This document shows positions 39,747 to 51,500 of a stretch of DNA of 64,000 nucleotides, piece by piece. The notes beneath the pieces are model-generated. The model saw only the letters and a program-made list of their open reading frames with translations. It ran no database searches and was not told the origin of the DNA. Both the position numbers and the translations under genes were made by a program. The stretch's first letter is position 1; every line of letters begins with the position of its first letter. Origin of the DNA: Lichenostomus cassidix. Taxonomy: Eukaryota > Chordata > Aves > Passeriformes > Meliphagidae. The DNA is taken from contig CM039196.1 of the NCBI GenBank assembly GCA_008360975.2, positions 1,426,001 to 1,490,000 of the forward strand. The letters run 5' to 3'.

Positions 39747-40969
39747 TGCCACAGGATCTGGAGCACTTGGCATCAGCCTTCCCTGCGTGTTCATTAATGG
39801 TTTGACTGTGATTGTAACGAGTATCAGCAAGGGAATCTGATTTCATCAAAGAAAATTATTGGTTCCCAGTGGAATAACATGGTGCTTTACTCGAGCAGGA
39901 ATAAAAACACGAGTATGAAAACCTCCTGTAATCTCCAGCTATTGTCATTCAATGTTTATCATCCAACACAGCTCAATACAATCCTTATCTTTGATGGATG
40001 TGGCACACAATAGCTGTTTTCTTGAGTGCATCATAAATATTAATAGTATTCACAGAGCTTCTTAAAATTTGTCATGTCACATTGCTTTCATGGAAACATT
40101 CAAAATGCCATTATTTTTGTCCCACCAATAGCAAATTTTCCTTTCGTTTCTTTCTTTCTTTTCCACTCTCGAAATTAAATGGTAGAGGATGTTTAACTGA
40201 GCAGAGGGAAAAAAAGGGATAATGGTTCACATTGAGCCATTCCAAAACCTACTTCGGATGCCCAGAATTAGACTGAAAGAGGAAAAAAATGTGATATCCT
40301 TTGGAAAACACAGTCCAGTTAAAAATGAAACACTTGATGAAATTGAGGCGATTTGTCTGGAATTTCATTTTTGGAAGAACACTGAGAAAGAATGCTGACA
40401 TTGCCAAAATGGTCCTACTCTGCCATATTCAGAACGGAACATTTTCACTTCCAAAAAATGCACTTTTCTCCCCCAAAATAAAATATTTGCTCAGTCATTC
40501 GAAGCCCATGTGGACATTCATTCCTCATGCCCTCTGCTCCCCACACATTTCTCTTCTAATGTTTCACAGTCAAAGCTTCCCCTGATCAAACCTCATAAAA
40601 CCTTCAGTGCTTTGTGCTTTGGCTGATGTGTTCCGAGAAATCTTTTAAAATTTCATCTTTCTCCATAAAATTCACCCTGTGGTTTTTCAGAACAGCCTGA
40701 CAAAACAAACCCATTTAATTCTCCGTGACAATTAATTTGAAGATGGTAATAATTGCACGAGATCCTATCTGTGCTACAGAGACATAAAACACTTGCTATG
40801 GGCATGGGAAATAAAGCAATACAAAAGAAAAATCTCCTTTTTCCTATTCTGTACTCTCTCCACAGTAGTTAATTTGCTCTGAGTTTAAAACCATTCCTTC
40901 CCATGTGGGATTTTAGGAAAGCTCAAGGCTTCAATCCTGCTGCCATTGATTGGTGCTAAAATTCACACT

Positions 40970-41070
40970 GAAATCTCTGATCTGGGAGCCATAGATTCCA
41001 GTTTTATTTAAAAACAATGTTGGTAATCTCTAATATTTCTGGGATGAAGATCTACTCTTTATTGAATTTA
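40970..41070 (+). repeat. Dispersed repeat, copy 1 (about 100 bases)
   Basis: The sequence beginning GAAATCTCTGATCTGGGAGCC-like and ending TACTCTTTATTGAATT closely matches 44006-44107 in the same orientation, roughly 85-90% by eye. I cannot assign it to a repeat family. Confidence 0.88.
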
Positions 41071-43891
41071 CATTAAATATTTTTTTTTCTATGAAATGGT
41101 GAATGTTAGGAATGACAAAATCCCATTCTGGGCAGGTTCCTTTGCATGCAAAGTACAACAGAAAGGCATTGCTAAAAGGGAACTGCAAGGCCAGAGGTCA
41201 AAATAATTTCAAGTAAGAAATATGCATTAAGTGCAATGGATAAACACATAGGGGACAATTTTGCACATAAATGCATTTAACCAACTTCTAAAAAATATGT
41301 AAATCATCTGGGTTTGCTAGAAATTACTGATCCTATCCTGATTTTTTAATAGTTCAGGATTAAATGGTTTTGGTTTTTCTACCTGACCCCAGAGCAGGCA
41401 AAGAAAAAAACTGCTAAAAACTGCTAAAGTTTGACATTTTCTCTTTTAGTCTAAGGTGAAGGTAAGCTGCTTTCTGAGTCTGGGTCAACTTCCACCTTGG
41501 AAGGAGTCTGCTCCTTTAATTGGTGTCTGAATACAAGTTCCATTAGCAAATCATTATTTCTGTAGGAAAAATTAATTCTTTATAGAGTTTTTTCCTCAAA
41601 CAAATCAGCCAAGTGTTGTAATCAGCAATCACCTTTCAGCCTGAGTTACAGAAACAGGCACCTTTAAGGACAATTTCCCTGGGTGTTCTTGTCTGGGTGT
41701 TTGCTGGCAGAAATGCCATTTTCCAGCCTCCCATTTCAAAGACACCTCAGCAGAGTAAATGCAGCAATCTGTGTGATTCACAACATCAGGAAACCATCAG
41801 TCAGCCAAGAGCTCACGTTTTTGGGGGAGGAAACCAAATTCCTGAAGACATAATTCAAATACTTGTAGGAAATACAGAAATGTTTCGGGCTGAGGGGTGC
41901 AGAGTGCTGGGGAAATATTGATTGTTGCATTTGAAAAATGTTTTGGAATAATGACAGTCTGGGATTTACAATTCCATTACTGCACGAGAAAGGATTTGCA
42001 GCAGGGACATCTCAAACACCAGTGCTGCCACTCACAGAGCAAACCATCATTTTCCTAGATAAGAAGATATTGCAGATATTTGTCTATTATTAAATCTATT
42101 GTTCCTCAAGCCTTCAGCCTCAGCTGGAGCCTTCTTATAAAAACCAGTTAAAATAAATCTCTTCAACGTCTTACTCCTTACTTTGACTAAGTTCCTGGTT
42201 GCCTAGAAACTCTCTAAACGACCTGGATTTTAATTTTTTTTCTCTTTTTCTTTATATTTTTGCCAACTGTTAGTTAGATAACAGATTAATCAAATCCCAT
42301 TTGTTTGTGACAGAAACCTGGCTGACAGACAGACTCAAAGCTGGGCAAGTGTTTGTTTCTTGCAGCCCAGGAGTGCCAGACTCCCCTGACGACCTTGCTA
42401 CCAGCAACTTTCCACAGCTATGGAAATTGCAGATTGGCTGCTTAGATCAAGAGCAAGAACTGAGAATTATAGAATTATATCATCCCTGGATAAAACAGAT
42501 TGATCTGTTATCAGGTTCTGTAATTAGCAGGACATGCACTTCCCCTTTGCGAGATTACTATATCGTGACATTTTTATATGAAGACAAATCAAGGTGTCTA
42601 GTTGAGATCCAACTTTAGAATGTTCTGAAGGACCTTCTGGATGCCTAAACCACACCTTCTGCTGCATCAGACATCAACCAGATCCACAACTCTTATTTTA
42701 ACACCATCAAGCTTATTTTAAAATAATCCCCTGCTGTGTTTAGAGTCAGCACGGTGACAGCAGAAGGCAAATTCTTCCCCTGATATTCAGCAGCAGAACA
42801 AATAGTGGAACCAAAAAGAGCTTCAGATGTGTTTCCCTCACCTTGCTCTGTTGTTCTGCTGCCTTGGTGGGAATGGATCACCTTCCTGCTTTGGGGGACA
42901 TTTGTTCCACCTGTTAATCTGCACACCAGATGGTGGAGGAATCAATTAGCAGAGATTTTATCACCAAGACAAGCAGATAAACTCCCAGGAGCAAAAGAGC
43001 TGCTGTTTCAGCCAGCAGTGGATGGTGGAATGTTCAACTCAACATCCTCATCCTGTGTCCCACATGTGGATGGTGCTGCAGCCAGAAACCTGTGAGGATC
43101 TCCAAACTTCCCTCCTCAGCAGCTTTCAAACCCATTCCTAGAGCTAAAATTTCCCAACAGCATTTTATCTCAAAAAGTTTTGACAAAAAATGTCAATAAA
43201 ATGAAATATTCCTTCCACTCTCCTCCAAAGAAACCTCCAGGAGTCAAATATTCCAGCTTCTAACTGATCCTCCCATCCATGCTTTTTTACCTGAATTTAA
43301 TCAGCCTAGAGTTATGCAGAGTTTAGGTGACAAAACAGCATTTAGAGTCTTCAAAGCCACTCATCCCTGCTGTCATTCGTTCTTACAGATATAAATTCTA
43401 CCTCTTTTCTAACCAAAATAGTTTTTAGAGATAATAAGCAATAGCACTGTAAGATTTTTAAAGTGTTTTAAAAAGTAGCAATAAGAATATAAAAAGGGAC
43501 CCAGAAATCATCCAGAAAGAAGTAAAACTAAATAAGAGTGACTTAATTTCCATTTAATTTTCTATTCTTATCAAGCTTAGTTTATTCAGGTCTGATTAAT
43601 TAATGCCTGCAAAGTGTTCTGAAAATATCAAACACTACATAAATACCAAATAATAACAGAGTGCTTAAGGAAAAGCTCATTTGTTAATTTGCATGGAGTT
43701 TTAGGAATTAGCATTGATTTCTTTCCCTGTGCAAGCAGCCCTGTCCAATCCCTTTCAGCTTTTTTAGCACAAAACACTTTGGCAGCTACAGGATGATGCA
43801 CCTTCAGGTATTTTATGTGTTTCAGTTCACAGAAAGCTCATTCAGAAGGATTTGCAAAGTTGTCCAAAGTCCAACCTAGTGTTCCATCCCA

Positions 43892-43950
43892 GGTGGCTTT
43901 GGCTGGTGGCTTTGGCTGGTGGCTTTGGCTGGTGGCTTTGGCTGGTGGCT
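43892..43950. repeat. 13-bp tandem repeat, 4.5 perfect copies
   Basis: GGTGGCTTTGGCT is repeated four times without change, plus seven further bases. The perfect copies imply a young, probably polymorphic array. Confidence 0.97.
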
Positions 43951-44005
43951 CCCAGGTCCTTCCTGTCCCAAGTGCCCCCAGCAGCTCCCAGGGCATGAGG
44001 GGAAT

Positions 44006-44107
44006 GAAATCAGTGATCTGGGAGCCACAGATTCCAGTTTGATTTCAAAACAATGTTGATAATCCCTAATATTTCTGGGATGAAGACCTACTCTATATTG
44101 AATTGAT
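44006..44107 (+). repeat. Dispersed repeat, copy 2 (about 100 bases)
   Basis: This is the partner of 40970-41070. Shared blocks include GATCTGGGAGCCA, ATTCCAGTTT, AAAACAATGTTG and AATATTTCTGGGATGAAG. The copies are about 3 kb apart and in direct orientation, and the DNA between them is not obviously duplicated. Confidence 0.88.
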
Positions 44108-44202
44108 ATTTAAATACTGTTGCTCCAGGAGAGCAAATCCCACTGCCCTCCTCTGCAATGAGTGCTGTGGGGTGTCAGCAGAGACCTGAGTGAGCAGCAC
44201 AG

Positions 44203-44484
44203 CCCCAGAGCCACCAGAGTCACTCCAGAGCCACCAGAGCCATCAGAGCCACTCGAGCCACCCCCAGAGCCACCCCAGAGCCACCAGAGCCACCAGAGCC
44301 ATTCCAGAGCCACCAGAGCCATTCCAGAACCATCCCAGAGCCACCAGAGCCACCAGAGCCATTCCAGAGCCACCAGAGCCATTCCAGAGCCACCCCAGAG
44401 CCACCAGAGTCACCCCTGGAACCCCAGAACCACCAGAGCCACTCCAGAGCCACCAGAGCCACCCCAGAGCCACCAGAGCCCCCC
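44203..44484. repeat. 9-bp-based minisatellite (CCAGAGCCA family, about 280 bases)
   Basis: Degenerate units of CCAGAGCCA are organised into higher-order blocks with CATTCCAGAGCCACCAGAG. Long frames exist on both strands (SHQSHQSH, EPPEPPE, ALVALEWLW) because the unit is a multiple of three; none looks like a real protein outside the array. Confidence 0.95.
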
Positions 44485-45685
44485 TCCAGCAGCAGGAGGG
44501 CACAGGTGGCACCCCAGAGCCCCTGGGAGGTGCAGCCCGAGGGCAATCAGGATCACCCAGGCTGCTATTTTCCCTCTGCTCTGCCAAGCTCTGCATTCCC
44601 ACTGGCAGAGTGTGCTCTGCTCATCCAGCAGCAGAGATAAAGCGTTCAGACAGCAAATCCTCAATTACTGCACTGTGCTGCTTCCATCTGGGGGTTGTTT
44701 CCTCACAAATCCCAACTGCCTGGCTCTGTGCTGTTGCTGAAACTGGATGTTTCAATTATTGGGATCTGGGGAGAGCTGGGAGCTGGTGCAGAAAGCAGGT
44801 TCTCCTTCAATACCAAATTTTGGGTTCGTTTCTCTCGTTAGTGCAAAAGTTTTTATTTACATGTTCTGAATTCACTGAATTTGGCCAGAAATAAAACTGA
44901 GATTTGTTATAAGGAGGATCATTCAAATTGAAATGAACAGTTTGGGAGGAATTCCCAATATTCCAAGACTGTACTTTCCCAAAAAAAAATACAAAAATCC
45001 CCACAAGAAACCCACAGCATTTATCACAGAGAAGGAAGAACTGTTGGGTTTGCTGCACTGACACTTTTCTCACATGCTAACAAGATTCCAGTTATTTCCA
45101 AATGTCCTCATCAAGGCTTAAATATGTCTGTTGCTGTTTATTCCCAGCACTGCATTTGTTTTTGGCTGAGCTCTGCTGGATCATCCCTCCCAGGAGCAGC
45201 CACAGAGCACCTGAGATTCACCATTACTGCTCCAGAATATTCCATCCACACTATTTCATCTCCTACATGCTTCCAAAAAAAAGGAATAGAAGAAAATTCT
45301 ATATTGACTTTTTTTTCCACACGATTTCTTCCCTATCATTGGGCTGCCAAGAAGTGTAGCCTTTGGCAGTAGGAAGTGGAAATTAAAATTATTTGGGGCT
45401 TTGTTTCCATTACAAGCATCTTTCCTTGCTTCTGCTCATGCCAGTGGTCCTGCAGAGGAAAACACCAATATTTGGTGGCTCTGTGGTGTAATAGAAAGAA
45501 AATCAGCACAGAACAAGTCAGAAAGGAAGGGCAAATGTTGGTGAGGAAGCAAGTGGAGAAGGGTAGGTAGTTCATCTTCCCCAACAGTAGGTGTTTCTGA
45601 GGGAAGTGGTGGCACATCCAGGCTCTCTGGCTGTTTCTCTGGATTTACACCCACATTTCCCCACGGAAATCCTTGTGTTCATGTG

Positions 45686-45752
45686 TAAAGCTCTAAAATT
45701 CCATCTAAAAATTCCATCTAAAAATTCCATCTAAAGCTCTAAAAATTCCATC
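45686..45752. repeat. 13-bp AT-rich tandem repeat
   Basis: Four copies of AAAATTCCATCT-type units; two copies of TAAAGCTCT flank the inner part. Confidence 0.9.
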
Positions 45753-45963
45753 AGACCCCAAACTCAGGTCAAAGGTCCCTCCTAGAAAAGGTGCTTCTGA
45801 TTTTACCAGGAGATATTCGCATTTTTTAAATAAATCATCAGCTCCAAGCTTTCTGCACACACTCACACCTTAAACCTGCTGGCCACCTCCATCTTCAGAA
45901 AGCATTTTTTCCTTTCTGTGTAACTCAAACCAGAGCTTTAATTAAACTGACACTTTGCAGCTC

Positions 45964-46014
45964 ACTGGACTGTTTGGCTCTTTTGGGGAAAAGCGAAGCA
46001 GCAAACAGTCCAGT
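45964..46014. repeat. Intronic hairpin with perfect 13-bp outer stem
   Basis: ACTGGACTGTTTG at 45964-45976 is the exact reverse complement of 46002-46014. Inside, GCT/AGC (45977-45979 with 45997-45999) and CTTTT/AAAAG (45980-45984 with 45989-45993) can extend the stem, with small bulges, to a GGGG loop. That gives about 21 pairs in 51 bases. It begins about 390 bases inside the intron after the 46407 exon end. Function unknown. Confidence 0.78.
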
Positions 46015-46355
46015 TGCTTGGTTTAGCAGTGAGGTTTCCCACATGTGCAATGCTAATTTATTTCATCGAAAATGTCCCCACTAATTACAACATTTACCCT
46101 CAGAGCACAGGATGGCAGTCCCATCCATACTGCACAAGCCAAGGGCTCCAGAGGAGCTATTTCCAAGCACCAGGCCAATAACCCACAAACGGTAAAGGAT
46201 TTTCACAAAAGACCCAAATGGCTTCCAAGGAGCCATTATGGCACATCAGGTAAATAAAATATTATTGAAATGTATTTTTTTTTGCATTTAAATCACTTGC
46301 AGCAGGTGCATGGGAAGCAGCTTATAATAAAAAGCTCCCATTCCCTGGAATACTA

Positions 46356-46634
<279 letters not shown>

Positions 46635-48480
46635 TTAACATCAACATGGATTTTCATTTCTCTTTCCTGCTCTCCAGATTTGCCATTAAATTCAACATGC
46701 AGACTTGAGATCCTGAGAGGAACCTCAATAAAACTGCAGACTGGGCAACTGCAGAACTTTCTGAATTAGGCCAAACTGTATCTTTTAGTTTCCTGAAATG
46801 GAGGTATTTTTCCCATTAAACTCAGGCATTCATTCTCCATAATCACAACGAACTTACAGAACAAACCACAAACCCTGGGAAAAGCATTGCACAGATGTTG
46901 CTAAATTATTTAATATCCCATTATTATCATTTTGATGCCTCAAAACAACAGAATACTTGGCCATTCCTCATGTTGTACCAGAAATGAGCTCTTGTGGGGG
47001 AAGGAAAAGTCTTTCAAACCCAAACTCGTCTTTATCTTGGGGAAAAAATGGATTTGCAGAAATTATACATGACAATAAATGAGGGGTAGATTATCCCTAT
47101 TTTCAATTCATGACAACAGTCTCCTCGTCAGTGGTGCAGACTTGTAATTATATGGCAATCATGTATTTCTCATCTGGAAATAAAAGTTTAAAAGTAAAGA
47201 AATAGATGGAAATGTGCAGCATTCAGAGCTGTGTTTAAGAATTACTTCTGCTTCCTTTCTTAACAGCGACTCTTAGCACTTTCCTCAGGTCCAAAACTAT
47301 GTAAATATTAATAATTAATCCTCAGAAAAATAGATTTCAGGTTAGAAAAACAGATCTTATTTTCATATTACAGAGAAGCAAGCAGACACCAAGATTTAAC
47401 CAAAACCACCTTCCCCTCTGTCCCATCCCACTGTAAATTCATTATCTCTGCAATTTCAAGAGCTCTGCTCACAGAAAGTTTTAGCTGCTGCTGCAGAAAA
47501 CAGAGACCTAAAACATCTTTTTCCTCTTCCCAAATGCACAGAGGCAGAATCTGGGTTTGCCATATGTTTTTGAAGGAGCATTGTAAAGGAAAACGAAAAA
47601 AATCTGAACAGGAAATATTGATTTTGGTGTTTTCTTTCTGACAACGAACAACACAAACATATGCTTCAATGCCTGGAGGATAAATATTTTCCATGCTGAT
47701 AGAAGATAATATCCACCTCCAGGCAAAACTAGAAGCTGTTAAGGCATCTTTTGTGTGGCCAACCAGACAACCAGCAAAAACCTTTTAGGATAAATTTTAT
47801 TATATAATAATGGGGATGTAATTAAACCATTTCTGTTAAAAACATAACCACTGTGGGCACCAACTCAACTTCATAGTTTTTTGTGTATCACTTCCAGCAG
47901 TTTGTTTTATCTAAATTACATAAAATTAATTTGCTCACAACACAGAAATAAAATTTCAATATGAGCTTCACACTAACTATGGATTTAGATATTGGGCCTG
48001 TAAAGGTTTGTTCACATCTGCAATTTCCCTTCAGTCTGTTCAAATCAATAGCTGCCACTCACAAAAATACCCATGAGTGGTTTCAAATTGACAACAAAAC
48101 CACCAGTGGAGGATTTTGGTACAGATACAGCAATGAAATAATATGTCAGGTTGGTCTGCAGTGACAAATCCATCCCACAAATCCCACTGACTGCACTTCT
48201 TGGAGTTCAGTCCACCCTGCCTTCCATTAGTCCTCTTCTGGTTTTCTTTTTACACATCCAGATAGAAACCACAATAGTGGGTTTGTAGCTGATATATAAA
48301 CATCCTCAGGTCCAGCTGTATGAACAGGAGAATGAAAACAGAGCTGTTCTCCCAGGTGTTGATCCTGACTCCAAAGAGGATCCTTTATCATCACCTGGAA
48401 AAATGGCACCAAATGTTTGTCCAACGTTTTCTGCTTTGTCTCAGAAGTTATAGGGCATGACATGTCAATATTGGTTAAAG

Positions 48481-48545
48481 AATCGATATATTAATGAATT
48501 TATTAATTAATTAATATATTAATGATGTTGACTATCAATATTAAT
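48481..48545. repeat. AT-rich low-complexity stretch (ATTAAT-rich)
   Basis: Overlapping ATTAAT, TTAATTAA and ATATTAAT words make this stretch internally palindromic and easily melted. No repeat family is recognised. Confidence 0.75.
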
Positions 48546-51500
48546 CAATACTAATATGACCTCTCTCTCTCAGATCTTGCTCTCTCCAGCCACATTTCAC
48601 CAACAGTGTCTGCCCTGAGCTCCCAGCTTTAGCCAAGCAGGGTTCAGCTTTCTGCCCCTTCTTCACCAGCAGGTTTCCAGTTGCCTTTGAACCAGCAGGT
48701 GAATGAATTTTCTCTAAAATCCTGGTGTCCCTTTTGTCCTCTTTAGAGATTCAGCCTTGCAGCAATGCCGAGCACTGCAGTATCTGGGACACCAAGTACC
48801 CCACGGATGAATTCACCCTCTTTGTTCTGAGTCTCTTCCCAGGTTACAGTTGTAACAAACTCAGGATGAAACCTGAAAAGTGAATTTCTTTCATGCTCAG
48901 ACTGGTGTTCACCGAGTGGCTGCTGCACCTCTTACCCTGCAGAGGTTTCCTAGTAGAAACACTGCTGTTGCATTCATAATTCCTGCAATTTATTAACTCT
49001 CCTCTGTAATGTCGTGTGGACACAACTGCCTTTCTGCACTGAAATTGATGGAGGTTGCTGAAGTAAAACCAGACACCAATTAAAGCAGAATCAAGACCTC
49101 AAATGTCAGCATTTACTTATGTCAGCTCCATTAGCTGACAAACTCACATCCCAACACCTGTATTTCAATGTCTCTCTCCTGGCTGAGCAACATCTCACTG
49201 ACCCCTTTCTAAAAGCAGGTGTTCCACCCTGCCAGGGCAGAGCTGCAGTTTTATTCTGATTTGTCACTGGGGGTCAAAACCTTGGTCTTTGCAGCCCCTG
49301 CTGATCTGCAATTGCCTGGTGAAGACAAAATCTGCCAGTGGGGAAATCCATGAGCAGAGAAGACAAGGATTGTAATTCATGCTGTTATCAGCCATTAAAT
49401 CCTGGTAAACCAAACTTTATCCCATCAAGATTTTTCAGCTTTTCCTGGAGACTTATTTCATTTTTCTCTTAAATAAGTTTGCACTCTTGGGGAGAGTCTG
49501 ATGGAATCCATGGACTATAAATCATTTCTCCTTTCCTTAACTTTCCTCTCTTTTCAGTTAAATATTTCTATTGTCCGGTAAAGTTTTTTTCCAGTTTAGG
49601 ATTTTGCCAAACTCTAGTTTAGAGAAGCAATAAAAAATAAAAAGTCGAAATTACTTTTATAAAAAAAGATTATTTCCTGCAAGCACAAGGAAAAGACCTT
49701 ATAATTTTAGGCAGCTGGCATGCTTGCTAATAAGTCCATTTCTATGGAAATGAGTTCATAACTATTAATTTTGCCTGCTCCTGATCTATTCTTGATGAGC
49801 CTTTCAAATTTAGAAAAGCGCTTCATGATTCTCTCAATTTGGTAATTACTAACTCCCTTTGATGAATCCAGCCCAGTGTTTCAGACATGAGACATTCATT
49901 ACACATTTTTCTCTCTGGTGAGAGGAGGGAAAAAAACCCCATGGGTCTTTTTTGGATTTATTTCCTCTCCCAAACTCCCGTAAGTAGGTCCTCTTCTTCA
50001 GATGGTGATTTACAAGCCTGTTGGTGTATTTGCACAATCCTGCCTCTGCTAGGGGCTAGAAAAACCCCAAAATCTTGGAGATTTCTGCTCAATCCATTCC
50101 AAATAAAGCCAACTTTAGCTCCAACCAACTCCAGAATAAAAAGAGTTATTGGGACAGGGAAGTGTTGCTAAATCCCAGAACTTTCCCAATATCCACGCTG
50201 GCAGTTTTAAGTGTTTATATGGAGCTGCACAGCTTATTTTCACAAAATATTAGATGCCTGGAAGGTCCAGCATAGCTCTGATGTGAGAGCTTTTAACCAG
50301 AACCACGAATTGCCTGACACTGAAATAATAACTGAACTGAATTTGCCCAAGCCAAACATGGAATTACTGAATTAAGCACTGGAATGACACTCAGTGACTG
50401 AAGTTATTGCAGCAGCACAGCACAACTGGCTAGTATTTACCTTAAATAACCAAATGCCTATTATTCATTATTAAGAAAGATCTTAATAATCTCAATTTTA
50501 TTGCATTCCTGACCAACCTGAAGGGCTTGCCCTGTGTGTTGGGGGAGAGGATGAGTTCAGGGCACTCTGCAGAGGATTTTCTGGCTCACACTCACAGCTC
50601 ATCAACAACTGAGTTGATAAAAGTCAGATCCTTCTATTACTGCAGTTGGCTATTACAGGAAATCAGGAGTTCCATTCACTCATAAAACAACATTTTCAGT
50701 AAATGGTAATTTGTTTATGAGACCCACAGCAGTGTAAACAATAGCCTAAGAAATGGAGCAGACATGAGGTATTGGAAAATAATTCCAAGTGTGGTACTGT
50801 GTTGCTGGAGAGTCTTTTCAAGGTTAATAATGCCAATTCTCACTCTGACCAATTGTAACCAAACTCAATAAGAATTCAGTGACCTTACATTACCAAGGTA
50901 CATTAGTTCATAAAATACTTCAGTAAAAAAGGTCTCACTCCTTTGATCTCAAGAGGATTAATTTTCTAAGTGTGGTTTACTGAAGAGCAAACCCGTACAA
51001 GAGGAGGCTTTTCAAAACCTGATTGGAAATGCTCGAGACCCTAATTTCCTGCTGAAGGCAAATGAAGCAGCAGATGGCCAGGACCTCTCAGGGAGAAGAT
51101 CCAGATTAAAGGTCCTGACCTTCTCCCCCTGAGGAAATTAAGATCCTAGCAGCCTAAGAAGGAGGAAATGAAAGCAAGTACCTAGCAAAGGGCAGCATGC
51201 AGTTTCTGAATCAGGAAGATTTGCATGCTGACAGCCCTTCTAGCTGGCTGAGGGTTTCCTTCCTGCACAGGGACACCTCTGACCAGGAGCTGGCTCAGCT
51301 GCCACCTGGTGTGTCCCACAGGACAGCATCCTCACAGCTCCTCCCTGCCAGGCAGCAAGGGACACAAACCCTGAGGAACTCCTGCTCAGCCTCTTCCATG
51401 CCACAGCAGGGCAGGAAAAACACCCCAAACAAATACACAGTGGATGGAAAGTGGAAATTAAGTCTGCAGGAGAAGGTTGACTTGATTTCCTCTCATGATG

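Noticed and set aside
44110..44894. EPPEPPQSHQSH-like and ALVALEWLWWLW-like frames
   Set aside because: The 9-base repeat keeps frames open on both strands, with no flanking coding evidence.
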